From Inia geoffrensis (taxonomy: Eukaryota > Chordata > Mammalia > Artiodactyla > Iniidae), in NCBI GenBank assembly GCA_036417435.1, contig CM070901.1, forward strand, positions 10,080,001 to 10,144,000: DNA of 64,000 nucleotides, read 5' to 3'. Position 1 is the first letter of the stretch. Each line of letters starts with the position of its first letter. Below the pieces are notes generated by a model. That model was not told the DNA's origin, did not search any database, and saw nothing but the letters and a program-made list of their open reading frames with translations. Shown here piece after piece: positions 1 to 13,905 of this stretch. The position numbers and the translations under genes are program-made.

Positions 1-645
1 TTGTATGATGAATGTTCAAGCCCTTATTCCTTAAATAATATTGACATCCACCTCCAAATTTTTCATTTCTCAAAATCCTCTTTTAGAACACACACATTTT
101 CTAAAGTTAAATTTCAGAAACCAAAACAAGCAAATTATAACATGCTGAATATGTCTTCTATATTACCACTTCATCCAATTTATTAAATACATGAGTCATA
201 TCTAGTTTATTGTTTCACTTGTATTTATTTACTTATTTATGTGACTTTAATTATGTGGCAGTTTTCATAGTCCAGTTAAGTCAATAATAATTTTTTAAAA
301 ACCGTTAAAACAAAGTAACGGTATAACATTGCTATTATTCCATTATACTGGAGGCATTTCTTTCTCTTCCCATGCTGTTTCCTTATCTGCCAGCACTCTT
401 CCTAGTATTTTTTGATAGGTACATACCTCATTTCCTGCCAGGCTTATCTTAAAATACCCTTCTTTATGAAACTATTCCAAATCCTTTAACTAAATATGAT
501 CTCTCTTTCTCTTCATATTCAGACATACAATTTGGTGTCGCTTGAGTCTGTTGTATTCTTCACCTATAAGAAAATAGCATGTACTATAGATACATAAATT
601 TATACACAAACACATATATATACATACACGTAAATATATTTTATC
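1..645. other. Anonymous AT-rich intergenic sequence
   Basis: No gene or recognisable repeat is seen. Short open frames here have no coding signature and are what AT-rich non-coding DNA gives by chance. Confidence 0.6.
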
Positions 646-760
646 TGTCCATGATGGATGCTTGGCACTGTTCTAAGTATTTTACGTTGCTCATTTTCCT
701 TTACATAGTCCTATTAATAAGCTATTATCCTCATTTTACAAATGAAAATAAAAAGAAAAC
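646..760 (-). repeat. MIR SINE fragment
   Basis: The text around 660-760 (GGCACTGTTCTAAGTATTTTAC, then a block ending CATTTTACAAATGAAAAT) resembles the reverse complement of the mammalian-wide MIR 3' half. It is diverged, which fits the age of that family. The boundaries are approximate. Confidence 0.5.
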
Positions 761-779
761 TTCCTCCACCCCAGAAGTA

Positions 780-842
780 TAATATATATGTGTTTATATG
801 TATGCGCATATATACACACATACACACACACATATATATGAT
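780..842. repeat. Impure TA/CA microsatellite
   Basis: Alternating purine-pyrimidine tract of TATATG and CACACA units directly after the MIR fragment. It is interrupted, so probably old and less mutable than a pure tract. Confidence 0.75.
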
Positions 843-3035
843 GCATATATAGCTTTAGAAAATACAGCATTTAATCAATACAACTGCCTTTAAAACTCAG
901 TTAAGTTTCTTCATCTTTTGGGTGAAAAACTACTCACATTTGTAATTCCAATGGAGTAGGCTATATCCATTTATGGTTTTTATTCTTACTTAAAATATCC
1001 ATTTCATTGTTCTAGACACGCACACCTCTGTAGCTTAAATTTTTGAATTAATGAAATTCCAGCCTGTACTCATTTATAAATGATAAAATCTAATATTTTC
1101 ATAATTAAATTGTTGCTATTAAGGACCACTGGAATGGAATTTGGCTTGAACAGTTAAAGTATTAGGGGAAGGGCAGAACACTACAGAATAACCTAAATGA
1201 TGCTATTTGTATTCTCTCATCTCAAACAGGACATTCATTTGACAGCCTCCAGCTCTCCCTAGGAATTATACTCACTCTGTCTTCTCTGTCTATGAGGACA
1301 TTGATGGGAAAGTGCTTCGTAAGCCCTCCATATATTTAAAGCCATTAGCACTGACATTAATTAATTGGGATTTTCTAATGACCGTGTAGTTACTTTGCCA
1401 ACAAATTCATAGTCATGAAACAAGATGGCACTTCTGCTGCCTTTTCTTCTGTTCCAGAATATTTAAATATTAATATGCTCATGAACTCTATCCTTACCCT
1501 CCTTTTAACTCTGTACCCAGAATGAATAGTTTTTAATTTGTGTGCCCACCTTAAACAGTTGGTATTGCCAGACTAAGAAACTGTTGGGAAGGGTTTTTGA
1601 GACCTATTTCAAAACCCACTTGAAGGAGTGCAGTGATTAATTATAAATATATGTTACGTGTCAAGAGCTGGGCTGACGTGGAGAGAGAGGCATTGTCAGG
1701 GGTGGAGTTGTCCATTGAGACAACAAGCCAAAATAAAAGTAACACTGGAGCCTTTAGTCACTTACTGTGATAGTAGAAGCAAAAGGAGAAAGCACCAGCT
1801 CCCTCAGTGATCCCCATTTTTCCCCCATGGGATGCACCTAGTGAGGTCCAGATGCGTCAGCACAAATAAGGGGATTGCCTCACTGTTGAGGGAACACCAA
1901 AAAAAGGGCTCCTGTATTGACCCGGCGTCCTGCAGGGGGGAAAACGAGAGGCTAGGAGAGGAAAGGTACTGAGTACTGAGAGAGGAGAAAAGTGTCTTTG
2001 AGACCCATCCCCCTCCTGCCTCCAGTAAGGAGGTCTCAGCAGAGGTGTCTGGGGAGGGCCTAAGCCGAGGCCTCTTGATAAAGAGGCATCTGAATGGAGG
2101 TGCTTGGACCAGGAATGCAGATACCATCAGAGTAGGCATGGCCGAGGGGCCAGACTCCTTGATTGCAACCTCCTCAGGGATGGGGCACCCAGCCTAGTGT
2201 GGAGAGGGCAGCTTCCTGCCATGAGGCTTGCCAGAGGAAGTCTTTTTAATCATCTCTAGTAAATCTAAGAGATAATGCATAGGATTTTCACCAGGAGTTG
2301 CACTCCTCACTATGGACAGGTGATGAGGGGAATGGCTGTATAGCTCGCCTCTGCCTAATGGAACTGCGGGCAGTGGGACGTGCCCTTCACTTCTGTATCC
2401 TCAGCTGCAACAGCCGTTCTGAATTGCACCTTCAGCTCTCAGCTCCCTGGCTAAGCCAAGAGCTTCATTTGCAGCTGCTTATTTTCCTGACCACATATTG
2501 ATAGAATTGGTACTTCAGAGTTAGCAGCCTTCCACTTTTCTGTTTGTCTGCCACGCTGATGTTTTAAGTCTCAAAATTCAGCAGTCATTTCCTCCACGTT
2601 TAGCAACCTTCTTGGCTCTTCAGAAATTTAATAGATCTTTAATGAAAGAAAACAGGAGGGGAGCTCTCAGATTGCTGAGCGGAGAACTTCTCAAATTCGG
2701 TTGTGTAACGGTGTATTGAACTTGCCAAATCGGTTTCAAATGAAATTGACCTAAAATGTGTCATATTTATAAACGTAATAAAAATTATTAATCTCTACTT
2801 AAATTTAATTCTTTTAAATAGTAGAATTTAAATAATACTATCAGTGATACCTATTTGATAATGCCCTCTGCCAGGTTGAGACATAAATTGTTTTACCATT
2901 TTGTTTCTCTAGCAACGGTGTATCTACCTTTTGGTCTTCAGTTTAAGAACCACTCCCTCCAAAAGTTTGTTTCTTTTCCCCAATCTAAATCAGGGTTTAA
3001 TATATTTTAAAATAGCAGCCTATATTTCTTGTACA
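843..3035. other. Anonymous intergenic sequence
   Basis: No gene or confident repeat. The part around 1800-2480 is less AT-rich than its flanks and holds an open frame of 111 codons on the minus strand (1804-2139) with low-complexity composition and no recognisable domain. I do not treat it as a gene. Confidence 0.5.
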
Positions 3036-3039
3036 TGAC

Positions 3040-3200
3040 ACTTTTCCAGTTATTCTAATGGGAGTGTATTTGTGTGATCAATACACATTTGTCTCTCCAA
3101 GCAGACCTCCAAAGGCAGAGACTGAGCCATTTTTGCTCACACCCTAGTCCATGTACATATGGAGAACTACTTGTTGAAGATATAAGTAAGTTAATGTTCA
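3040..3200 (+). repeat. Possible L2 3'-end fragment
   Basis: The text around 3100-3180 (a TCTCCAAGCAGACCTCC block and then ACTACTTGTTGAAGATATAAG) resembles a diverged L2 tail. The match is weak. Confidence 0.3.
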
Positions 3201-3634
3201 TTTTAAAATATCATAGTCACTAATATTTCTTGATTTTCCCCTGGCATGAATGTATTCCCCTCAATATTCTCCTATGTATTCATACTTGCATATGAATTTC
3301 TGTATTTTAGCTTATCTTGTCTGTTACTGTAATCTCTTTTGGAAGTCTCTAGTCCAAGACAAAATGGAGCTGAAGAACGTTTGACCCTCAAGTTCTTATG
3401 TAGGAAAGCAATCATAAATACTGAAATCCCGCTATGGTACACAGAACTCTTGTAATGAGGTTCCTGCCTACAATTTAATTCTCAGCCCTCCCTTCCATTT
3501 CTAGTAGTTATGCTGTAGTGTTGCTGAGGTAGTTGAGGATCCATACTTATGAGACTCCTCTGTACCCTGTGTTCATGTCTCCAGGTGCCTGTACCCTCTT
3601 CTTCCACTTAGTGACAACTCTTTTCATAATACCC

Positions 3635-3690
3635 TCATATATATATATGTGTGTCTCTCTCATATAATACATATCCACACACACACATTA
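3635..3690. repeat. TA/CA simple repeat
   Basis: TATATATATATGTGTG followed by a CT-rich stretch and then CACACACACA. It is an imperfect compound microsatellite. Confidence 0.65.
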
Positions 3691-3739
3691 TAACATTCAT
3701 TATGTGTTTTTGCACTTATTTATATTTATATTGACTATC

Positions 3740-3858
3740 TTGATGAGAGAATGAAGAATAGAACATGTTCTTGTCACCAATCTCTGTTGCAATACTGGGT
3801 ATATGTAATTGGCTCTCAACAAACATTTTGTTGAATGAATGAATACATGAATGGAACA
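3740..3858 (+). repeat. L2 3'-end fragment
   Basis: It ends in CATTTTGTTGAATGAATGAAT (about 3823-3845), the characteristic terminal repeat of L2 LINE tails. The upstream part is strongly diverged. Confidence 0.5.
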
Positions 3859-4399
3859 TTTCTAAATTTAAATGCCATGTCTGAATTTTTATCCCAAATT
3901 TAATACACTTGTAAACAACTATGTGAGTCAATTCAGGAAAATATAAAACTATTTTCAGTCTAATGTTTTTTATGGCTTTTTAAAATTGAAGTATAGTTGA
4001 TTTACAATGTTGTTTTAGTTTCTGGTATATAGCAAAGGATTCAATTATACGTATATATACATATTCTTTTTCATAATGTTTTATTCCAGGATACTGGATC
4101 TAGTTCCCTGTGCTTTATAGTAGGACCTTGTTGTTTATCTGTTTTATATATAGTAATTTGTTATGCTAATCCCAAACTCCTAATTTATCCCTCCCTCACC
4201 CACTTTCCCATTTGACATAATTTTGTTTTCTATGTCTGTGAGTCTTTTTCTGTTTTGTAAATAAGTTTCTTTGTATCACTTTTTTAGATTCCACATATAA
4301 GTGATATCATATGGTATTTGTCTTTCTCTGTCTGACTTACTTCGCTTAGAATGATAATCTCTAGGTCCATCCATGTTGCTGCAAATGGCATTATTTCAT

Positions 4400-7300
4400 T
4401 CTTTTTTTTATGGCTGAGTAGTATTACATTGTGTATATATACTACGTCTTCTTTATCCATTTATATATCGGTGGACATTTAAGTTGCTTTCATGTCTTGG
4501 CTATTGTAAATAGTGCTGCTATGAACATTGGGGTGCATGTATCTTTTCGAATTATATTTGTCTTGGATATATGCCCAGGAGTGGGATTGCTGGATCATAT
4601 GGCAACTCTACTTTTAGTTCTTTGAGGAACCTCCATACTGTTTTCCATAGTGGCTGCACCAGTTTACATTCCCACCAACAGTGGAAGGGTTTTCCTTTTC
4701 TCCACACTCTCTCCAGCATTTTTTTTTTTTCCACACTTTTTAATGATGGCCATTCTGACTGGTGTGAGGTGATATCTCATTGTAGTTGTCATTTGCTTTT
4801 CTGTAATAATTAGTAATATTGAGCATTTTTTCATGTGCCTATTGGCTATCTGTATATCTTCTTTGGAGAAATGTCTATTTAGGTCTTCTGCCCGTTTTTT
4901 GACTGGGTTTTTTTGTTGTTGTTGTTGTTACTGAGTTCTGTAAGCTGTTTGAATATTTTGGAAATTAAGCCCTTGTCGCGTGCATCATTTGCAAACATTT
5001 TCTCCCATTCTGTGGGTTGTCTTTCCATTTTGGTTGTGGTTTCCTTTGCTATGAAAAAGCTTATAAGTTTAATTAGGTCCCATTTGTTGATTTTTGCTTT
5101 CATTTCTTTTGCCTTGGAAGACTGACCTAAGAAAACATTGGTATGATTTACATCAGGGAATGTTTTGCCTATATTCTCTTCTAGGAGTTTTATGGTGTCA
5201 TGTCTTATATTTAAGTCTAAGCTATTTTGAGTTTATTTTTGTGTATGGTGTGAGGGTGTGTTCTGCCTTTTCCCCATTGTTTATTCTTACCTCCTTTGTC
5301 AAAGACTAGTTGACTATAGTTGTGTGGGTTTATTTCTGGGCTCTCTATTCTGTTCCACTGATCCATATGTCAGCTTTTGGTTCAGTAGCACACTGTTTTG
5401 ATTACTGTAGCTTTGCAGTATTGTCTGACATCTGGAAGGATTATGCCTCCAGCTTTGTTCTTTTTCCTCGATTGCTTTGGCAATTCTGAGTCATTTACAG
5501 TTCCATATAAATTTTAGGATTATTTGTTCCAGTTCTGTGAAAAATGTCCTGGGTAATTTGATAGGGATTGCATTAAACCTGTAGATTGCTTTGAGTAGTA
5601 TGGCCAGTTTAACAATGTTAATTCTTCCAATCCAAGAGCATGAGAGTGATAGCTTTCCATTTCTTTGAATCATCTTGAAACTTCCTTTAGTAATGTTTTA
5701 TAGTTCTCAGCATATGTCTTTCACCTCCTTCGTCAGGTTTATTCCTAAGTATTTTATAGATTTTGATGCAATTTTAAGAGAGATTTTTTTTTTTTTTTAC
5801 TTTCCCTTTCTGATTATTCATTGTTAGTGAAAAGGTATGCAACAGATTTCTTTATGCTAATGTTGTATCCTGCTACCTTGCTATATTTGTATATCAGTTC
5901 TAATAGTTTTTGTGTGGAGTCTTTAGGATTTTTATATATAGTATCATGTCATCTGCAAACAGTGACAGTTTTACTTCTTTTCAAATATGGCTTCCTTTTA
6001 TTTCTTTTCTTGTCTGATTGCAGTGGCTAGGACTTCCAATACTATGTTGAACAGAAGTGATGAGAGTGGGCATCCTTGTCTTATTCCAGATTTTAGAGGG
6101 AAGACTTTCAGCTTTCTCTGCTGACTATTATGTTGGCTGTGGGTTTGTCATAAATAGCTTATATTATGTTGAGATATGTTCCCTCTATACCCATTTTGGT
6201 AAGAGTTTTATCATGAATGGATGTTGAATTTTATCAAATACTTTTTCTGCATCTATTGAAATACTCATGTGTTTTTTTTTTCTTTTGTTGATGTGGTGTA
6301 TACATTGATTTGTGTATGTTGAACCATCCTCGTGACCCTGCAATGAATCTAACTTGATTGTGATGTATGATCTTTTTCATGTGTTGCTGGATTCAGTTTG
6401 CTAATACTTTGTTGATGATTTTTGTATCTATATTCATCAAAGATATTGGCATGTAATTTTCTTTTTGCACATTGTCTGGATTTGGTATCAGGGTGATAGT
6501 AGCTTCATAGAATGACTTTGGGAGCATTCCCTCCTCTTCAGTCCCTTGGAAGAGTTTGAGAAGGATCAGTATAAGTTCTTCTTTGTATGTTTTGTAGAAT
6601 TCCCTGGTGAAACCATCTGGTCTGTTTGTAGGGAGTTGTTTTTCATTTTTTTCTAATTACAGAAATGATTTCACTTCTAGTGATTGGTCTGTTCAAATTA
6701 TCCATTTCTTCTTGATTCAGTTTTAGTGAGCTGTTTGCTTCTAGAAACTTGTCCATTTCTTCTAGGTTTTCCAATTGTTGGCATCAAATTGTGCATAGTA
6801 TTCTCTGATGATTGTTTGTATTTCTGTGGTATCAGTTGTGATTTCTCCTCTTTCATTTCTTATTTTGTTTATTTGGGTCCTCTTTCTTTTCTTCTTGGTG
6901 AGCCTGGCCAGAGGTGTGTTGCTTTTGTTTACCCTTTCAAAGAACCAGCTCTTGGTTTTATTGATTTTTTTCTATTTTTTAATCTCTATTTAATTTATTT
7001 CCACTCTGATCTTTATTATTTCCTTCTTTCTTCTTAATTTAGATTTTGTTTGTTCTTCTTTTTAAACTTACTTTAGGTGGTAGGTTAGGTTGTTTATTTG
7101 AGATTTTTCTTGTTTTTTGAGGAAGGCCTGTATTGTTATGAACTTCCCTCTGAGAACTGCTTTTGCTACATCCCATAGATTTTGTATGGGTGTGTTTTTA
7201 TTGTCATTTGTCTCAAGGTATTTTTAAATTTCCTCTTTGATTTAATCATTGACCCATTGGTTTTTTAGTAGCATGTTGTTTAGTCTTCAGATAATGTTTT

Positions 7301-8037
7301 TTTGTCACTCCTGTCTCTGGGGTTGATTTCTAGTTTCATACTGTTGTCATCAGAAAAGATGCTTGAAATAACTTACGTCCTCTTAAATTTGTTGAGTCTT
7401 GTTTTAGGTCCTAGTATGTGGTCAATTCTAGAGAATGTTCCATGTGTACTTGAAAAGAATGTATATTCTGTTTTGTTTTGTTTGGTTTGGATGTAATGTC
7501 CTGAAAATATCAATTAAGTCTAACTGTTCTAGTGTATCATTTAGGATCCTGTTACCTTATTGATTTTCTGTCTGGAAGATCTGTTGATGTGACTGGGGTG
7601 TCAAAGTCTCCTATTATTATTGTATTCCTGTCAATTTCTCCCTTTACGTCTGTTAATATTTTGTGTATTTAGGTGCTCCTATATTGGGTGAATATGTGTT
7701 AACGAGTGTAATAGCCTCTTCTTCTGTTGGTTCTTTTATTATTATATAGTGTCTTTCTTTTTCTTTATGGCCTTTGTTTTAAAGTCTATTTTGTCTGATA
7801 TGAGTATTGCTAGCCCTGCTTTCTTGTCATTTCCGTTTGCATGAAATATCTTTTCTATCCCCTCACTTCCAATCTATGTGTTTTCTTCGCTCTAAAGTGG
7901 GTCTCTTGTAGGCAGCATATTGTAACCAATTGTTTTTTTTTTTTTTTTACCCAATCTGCCACTCTATGACTTTTGATTGGGGTATATAGTCCATTGACAT
8001 TTAAGGTAATTATTGATAGATATGTATTTATTGTCAT
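4400..8037 (-). pseudogene. Decayed L1 ORF2 (endonuclease and reverse transcriptase)
   Basis: The N-terminus lies at 8037-7855. It reads as a recognisable AP-like endonuclease start (SIITLNVNGL) followed by CLQETHF, which carries the catalytic glutamate region. Further pieces occur at 5673-5491 (the [22 protein letters not shown] region C-terminal to the RT core), 5103-4879 and 4734-4552 (cysteine/histidine segment with [13 protein letters not shown]). Stops and frameshifts separate these blocks, so no functional protein can be made. Known role of the family: target-primed reverse transcription. Loss of function is read directly from the frame breaks. Confidence 0.85.
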
Positions 8038-8099
8038 TTTAAACCTTGTTTTCCAGTTGATTTTTTTATTTCTTCTCTGTTCCTTTTCCTTTTTGTTTT

Positions 8100-9400
8100 T
8101 CCTTTTGTGATTTAATGGTTGTTTTTTGTATTATGCTTGTGCCCTCTTCTTTTTAGTTTTTGTGAATCTGTTATATGTTTTTGTTTTGTGGTTACTCTGT
8201 TTATCAAGTATGTTAACCCATTACTATATCTACTTGCTTTGGACTGGTAGACATATAGGCTCAAACACATTCTAGAAAAAAATCTACATTTCCTTACTCT
8301 CCTCCCCCCATTTTATGATTTTGATGTACTCTTTTACATCTTCATGTTTTTTCTTTTGCTGTTCATTGTAGTTATCATCACTTTCATGCATATTTTTTTT
8401 GATTTTTTTTTTAATTGTGTACTGGCTTATTCAAGTGATTTATTTTCCAATTGTGAATTTTCTCTTTCCTGTAGATTCTTGCTTTTTTATTTATAGAAGA
8501 CCTTTCAATGTTTCTTTTAGGATAGGTTTAGTATTGCTTTATTCTTTTAGTTTTTGGTTGTCTGAGAAATTCTTTCTCTCTCTCTCTATTCTAAATGATA
8601 ATCTTACTGGGTAGAGTATCCTATGTTGCAGCTTTCTCCCTTTCAGGATTTTGAATATATCTTCCCACTCCCTTCTGGCTGGCAGTATTTCTGTAGAGAA
8701 ATCAGCTGATAGCCTTAGGGGGTTCCCTTGTAATTATCTCTTCGTTTATCATTAACTGCCTTTAGAATCCTCTGTTTAACTTTTGCCATTTTAATTACAT
8801 TATGCCTTGGTGTATGTCTCTTTGGGTCCATCTTGTTTGGGACCCTCTGTGCTTCCTGTCCCCATTCCTCTGTGTTTCCTTATTTAGGTTTGGGAACTTT
8901 TCAGCCATAATTCTTTCAGATACATTTATGATCCCCTTTTCTTTTTCTTCCCCTTTTGGGATCCCTATTGTGCATAAATTGGGGCACTTTATATTATCCC
9001 ACAGGTCTCATATATTGCTTTCATTCATTTATTTATTTATTTTTTAAATTTGTTGGTCTGCGGTTCTGATTGGGTGATTTCCATTATTCTATCTTCCAGA
9101 TCACTTATTTGTTCTTCTGCATTATCCAGTTTGCTGTTTATTGCATTTAGCTCAGCTTTTGTCTTAGCAAATGAGTTTTCTAATTTTAATTGGCTCTTCT
9201 TCTTTATAGTTTCTAACTTCTTTTTTACAGTCATCTGCATTTCTATTGATGGCCTTTCTTAATTCCTTCAGTATTTTCATTTCTTCCTTCTTGAACTCAG
9301 GATCCGGTATACTGGCGACATCTGTTTCCTTGCTTGTTATTTCAGGGGAATTCTCTAGATCTTTTAATTGCGAGTGGTTCCTCTGCTTCATTTTACTTAT
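8100..9400 (-). pseudogene. Decayed L1 ORF1 (RNA-binding chaperone)
   Basis: The pieces at 9391-9164 and 9240-9037 are lysine- and glutamate-rich. They contain a heptad-like coiled-coil segment (NSKLDNAEEQISDLEDRIMEI) typical of L1 ORF1 proteins. The RNA-recognition and C-terminal parts, expected nearer 8100-9000, are broken beyond easy reading. The position directly upstream (in L1 orientation) of the ORF2 start supports the call. Confidence 0.75.
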
Positions 9401-10980
9401 TTCTCTGACTCTGTGAGTTTAGGAGAAATAGTTATGTACTGTGGTGTTTAAAGGCTGTTTTAATGTGGGAGTGTCCATGAATCTGTTTTTGGCGTGAGGT
9501 CTATTTTTAGTATGAATGCCTGCTACATCTTTCCTCAGTGTGTGCTGGCCATTGTCACCTTGATGGTGGTATGCTTGTTGTTGTGGTGACCAGAGCCTGC
9601 ACTGGCTGTTGAACAGGGCCTCCTCTTTGCTCTCTGGTTGTCACAGCCCTGTCAGGGGCAGGGTCTGCTCCCCAGTTGTTGGAGTATATACCCCAGTTCT
9701 GCTTCTGAACGGCAGTGTGAGGTAGGCGGGACTGGAGTGCTCCCACTGGGAGAGAAGCCACTGAGTATTCCTCCACGGGAGCTGTCCACTGGGGAGTGTG
9801 CTCTGAGGCGTCACCTTTGTGTGTGGGCTCACAAAGTACACTGTTGTTGGCCCTGCCTCAGCTGTGGGAAAACAGGCAGTTGGCCCTGCTGTTCCTTAAG
9901 CACTGTGCTCACAGAGCCACTAGTTTAGATCTGTTGCTGCAGAACCACTGAGGTCAGGCACTGGGACTGCCATAGTTGTGCACCTGGACCCACCATCAGG
10001 GGATCTGAGTCAGCCCAGACCCCAGCCCCACCTCTGCATTAACTTGTACCTACAGAGTCTACAGTCACCATCGCAGGACCCGCCCCAGGCATGGGAACAG
10101 CAGTAATCCTCTTGGATGTCCCTCAGGCAATGAGTTTACAAAGCAGCCTGTGGTGTTTAAATCAGCAGATCACATAGTTGCTGGGAAACTCAGGTTCAGC
10201 CCTGCTTCAGAAGTCATGCAGCCCCTGGGGATGGCTTGGATTTCAACCCCACCTCTGAGTGTGGACAACCTGCTGGAGCTTGGGTGGTCCCAGAGCTCAC
10301 AGAGGCAGAGCCGGGCCCACTGTGAGCACAGGGAGAGTGAGACTGCTAGGGTGGGCCCTGCCCCTCCCTTCGAGTGTGCACACTGGCTATGGAGCTTCAG
10401 TGGTGGACCTGGGCTCCATCCTGCACCATCCCTGGTTGTGGCTCGGACTACACCCTGTCCCCTTCCAGCTGTCTCTGCACAGCAGTCCTCTCCCTGAGTC
10501 TGTCCTCTGAAGTCCGAGTTTCAGTACCCAGCCCCTGCGTGCACCAGCAGATGCATGTCTTGGGCTGGGGACTGTAGTGAGATGGTCAAGATGTCCTGTG
10601 CAGGTCTCTCTCTGTTCTGCCTGCTGCAACCCTGCTGCTCCACTCTCCTGAGGCGATGAAGCTCCCTTTCTGTGCTGGCTGATCTCCCTGCCAGGGAATG
10701 AGTTTCCCAGGTGAGGGAACCTTTCTTCTTTCACAGCTAACTCCCAGGGGTGCAGGTCCTGTCCTGATTCCTCTTTTTTTTTTTTCCCTTTCATCCTACC
10801 CAGTTATGTCAGTCTTTCCTGCAGTTTTGTTTTTATGAGATCTTCTGCCAGCATTTAGCAGGTATTCTGTGAGGATTGTTCCACGTGTAGATGTATTTTT
10901 TTGAATGCATTTGTGGGAAGAGGTGAGCTCCATGTCCTTCTATTCCCTCATCGTGATCTGACCCTCAGGCTAATATTTTT

Positions 10981-13055
10981 AAAGGACAGTATAAACTTTA
11001 TATGAAAATATATTGTCTTCAGTTTATTTGATTTTGTTTTATTTTGAAAAATACTTTATGAACTGAAGATGTTCTGTATTGACTAATATAATGGGAACCT
11101 AATAAAAACCATGCCCTGAAAGAGAGTAACGTATTTAAATTTAGTGTCTTATTACACATTATTGCTAGAGCTGTAGATCCATTGAAGGATGCTATCAAAA
11201 GCACAAACATCTTATTTCACCACTTATTTCTGAGCTGTTCAGGCAATTATGTAAGTACTGGATTGCTTCCACAATAGGGTGGAATGGCTGAGGGTGGAGG
11301 GGTGCACAATTCAAATATAATTGGAATAGTTTTACTTGATCTTGATAGTGATTTTATTACATAAGCCAACAGCCACTCAGCCAGTTTTAAGTTTCATGCT
11401 GATGCACAAACCACATTTGGAGTTTTAATGTTTTTTTCATTCATCTTCCTAGTGTCCTTATATGACTTCAGCAAAACCAATATGAGTGGGACAATCTTCC
11501 TTGATTTTACATCCATGAAGATTGCTAGGAACAGTTTTGTGTTCTTTCTCTCAAAGGCCTAACCGCCAGTCTGCGATATAGGATCAGTCATGAGTTGCTT
11601 CCTACCACCGTTATACACTCAGCACCAATGTAACTGGCAAAGTGAAAATGCCCTCGACTGGATAATTAAAATTCTTTGGTGTGTTTTTTTCAAAAGATAC
11701 ATGGAAGTGGAAGGTAAATTCTTATTCTCGAAGACAACGTACATAATTTTCTTTCTTAAAGTTTCTTTCTCGTCATGTTGTTGTACATTTTCTGCTCCAA
11801 AAAGCTACTTAGTAAGCCTCTTCACTTAGTGGTACTTTTGTGTCATCGCTGTTTATAACAGTTGTTGTAGAGAGCCACAGTGCTGTCATGACATAGTGCT
11901 CTTGGGTTAAAATCAGCAACTGATTGACAGGGGTAGTTTGCTATCTAATTTGGCAAGAAAGAGCAGTGAAGAATAAAATTACACCTATCACTTCTGTTGT
12001 TTTGAGAGTATTTACCTGATATACTCTTAAGGGATTCCTTTCAGGAGCAGTTTATTTTCAAACAAATGTACATTTGTTTTTCTTATTTTTATTAAAATTT
12101 GAATTAAATATTATATATCATAATGACATAACTGATAAAAACCACCAAGATAACACATCAATTTTAAGTTAAGTATTCTCACTCAGTGTGTAATTCGCAA
12201 TCATTTTGCAAGCACCATTTCGTAGTCTACTGATATCATTTAATATTTGAAATGTCTTATTGTAGTGACACATCACGCACATTCACACCCACTTTCAGAT
12301 TAGATCAAGTCACTGCTGTTTTAGCCAAGAGTTTGGAAACTTAGTGGAATCAAGGTGACCACACTGAGTGAGAAGAGAGGTGGCGTGTCATGGGTCCCCA
12401 TACTCCCAGAGTTCCAAACGCTGGCACACTGCTGCTGTGACGCTGATCAAGAAAGTGACTTGCTGGCTATGAGAAGCTCGGTTTTCACTGTACTATCATC
12501 CTCATTCAGGAATTCACAAACATCTACATGCTTCCATTAAAGAAATGCATACAGTCACTTGGTTCTCCTGTTTCCTAAAACAACCTCAACCTTAGCAAAG
12601 ACATCTTCACTTTAAATTAGAAACTCAAGTCAAACTAGTGGCCAAGAATCTTTCAAAAAAAATCTCAGCTTTCAAGTATTCCACAAAGTCCATTTTCTTA
12701 AAAAATTTTTTCATAAAAGGTTTTCATGTTATTTCCTAAACTTTTTAATTTGTCTTTTCAGTATTAGTAATGATGTAAGAGTTGGATTGAATAATTAAGA
12801 TCTTACTGTGTTTCAAGAAATATGAGTTTTGTTTTTACCATCATTTCATCATCTCAGCAATCCAAAAGGCAGGCTTTATTCACACCAAACGAAAAACGAA
12901 AGGGAAACAGAAAAATTAAGAAAATATCAGGTTTTAGGCATACAGAAAATTTATGTTCTGTACTTGCCATGTGGCATCAAAGTGTATTTTATCATCTCTA
13001 TAATATTGGATATTTATGTTTGGTCTGTTTTTTTTCCTTTCCAATCAACCTTTAA
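10981..13055. other. Anonymous intergenic sequence
   Basis: No gene recognised. A weak MIR-like stretch may lie near 12835-12930 (minus strand). Open frames up to 91 codons (12829-13104) are composition effects. Confidence 0.5.
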
Positions 13056-13059
13056 AATT

Positions 13060-13905
13060 TTACACGTAGAAGAAACGCTTGTTTCTTTTAAGATTTATTC
13101 CTAGGTACTTGCCTTTTTATGCTATTTCCAATTGTATTTTCTTCTTAATTACATTTTCTAATGCTTTGTTGTTTTATTAAACTGTAACTGATGTTTGCAG
13201 ATTAATATTAAAGGGTTTTTTTTCCTGCTTTTCAGTTAGAAATTATTTAATTTTTTATTCTTGTTTTACTAGACTGGCTTCAACAATGGTAAATGCTTGC
13301 AGCAGTATGCCTGTCTTGTTTTGGACTTTAAGGAATGCTTTTTACACAGCTGAGATGGTGTTTAGACAGTTTTCTAGTAGATATAATTTGCCAGGATAAG
13401 ATAGCTATCTTTTATTCCCAATGTACTTATTTTTTAAATTTTAAATTCATAATGAGTTCTATACATTTTTTCTACGTCTATTGAGAGGCTCAAATTAGTT
13501 TTATATTTTAACATTTTATTGTCATAGATTATCATTAGGTGTTATGTTATTTCATTCTCAATAGTCTAATTTATCCTTTATTATCTTTCGTAAAGTTGCA
13601 TTTTATTTGCTAATATTTCATTGAGGATTTAAAAATACTTACTAATAAATTAAATGTATTTATAAAATTTTTCTGTTGTATTGCCCTTATCAAAGCAATG
13701 CTGACATCATAGAAGGTGTTCTGGGAAGTAAGATTTTTTTTTTCCTATTGTCCAGAAGAGTTTAATAAGATTGAGGTGATTTGTTGCTTGAAGCTAGTAA
13801 CATATCTTTGTTGAAATATTTAAAATTCTTTGATATATTTGTTGTTTTATTTCTTTTTAAATAGGCTATAAGATTATTTAGGCATTTATAGTTTCCCCCA
13901 GCCAG
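13060..13905 (-). mobile_element. Ancient L1 fragment (ORF2 RT region)
   Basis: Reading right to left, the text follows an antisense L1 ORF2: blocks such as TTTATTCCTAGGTACTTG, CGTCTATTGAGAGGCTC and GTCCAGAAGAGTTTAATAAG correspond in order to well-known antisense L1 landmarks. Divergence is high with no frame left, so this is an old mammalian L1. It probably belongs with the segment at 14340-15640. Confidence 0.7.

Larger units (their letters stand above)
3971..10969 (-). mobile_element. Old, nearly full-length L1 LINE, minus strand
   Basis: The element reads right to left. A GC-richer 5' UTR (about 9430-10969) is followed by an ORF1 remnant (about 8100-9400), an ORF2 remnant (about 4400-8037) and the 3' end near 3971. 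The far right end is homologous to the 5' end of the young L1 at 37415: both contain, in L1 orientation, the stretch ATACATCTACACGTGGAACAA. The imperfect flanks CTAATGTTTTT (from 3960) and CTAATATTTTT (10970-10980) look like a diverged target-site duplication. Both reading frames are broken many times, so the element is inactive. The length of about 7.0 kb matches a complete mammalian L1. Confidence 0.9.

Noticed and set aside
1804..2139. 111-codon minus-strand open frame
   Set aside because: Low-complexity Ser/Pro/Leu composition, no domain, no splice or promoter evidence.
10387..10794. 135-codon minus-strand open frame
   Set aside because: Lies in the 5' UTR of the old L1 (3971-10969), in GC-rich sequence, with no similarity to L1 proteins or another family that I recognise.
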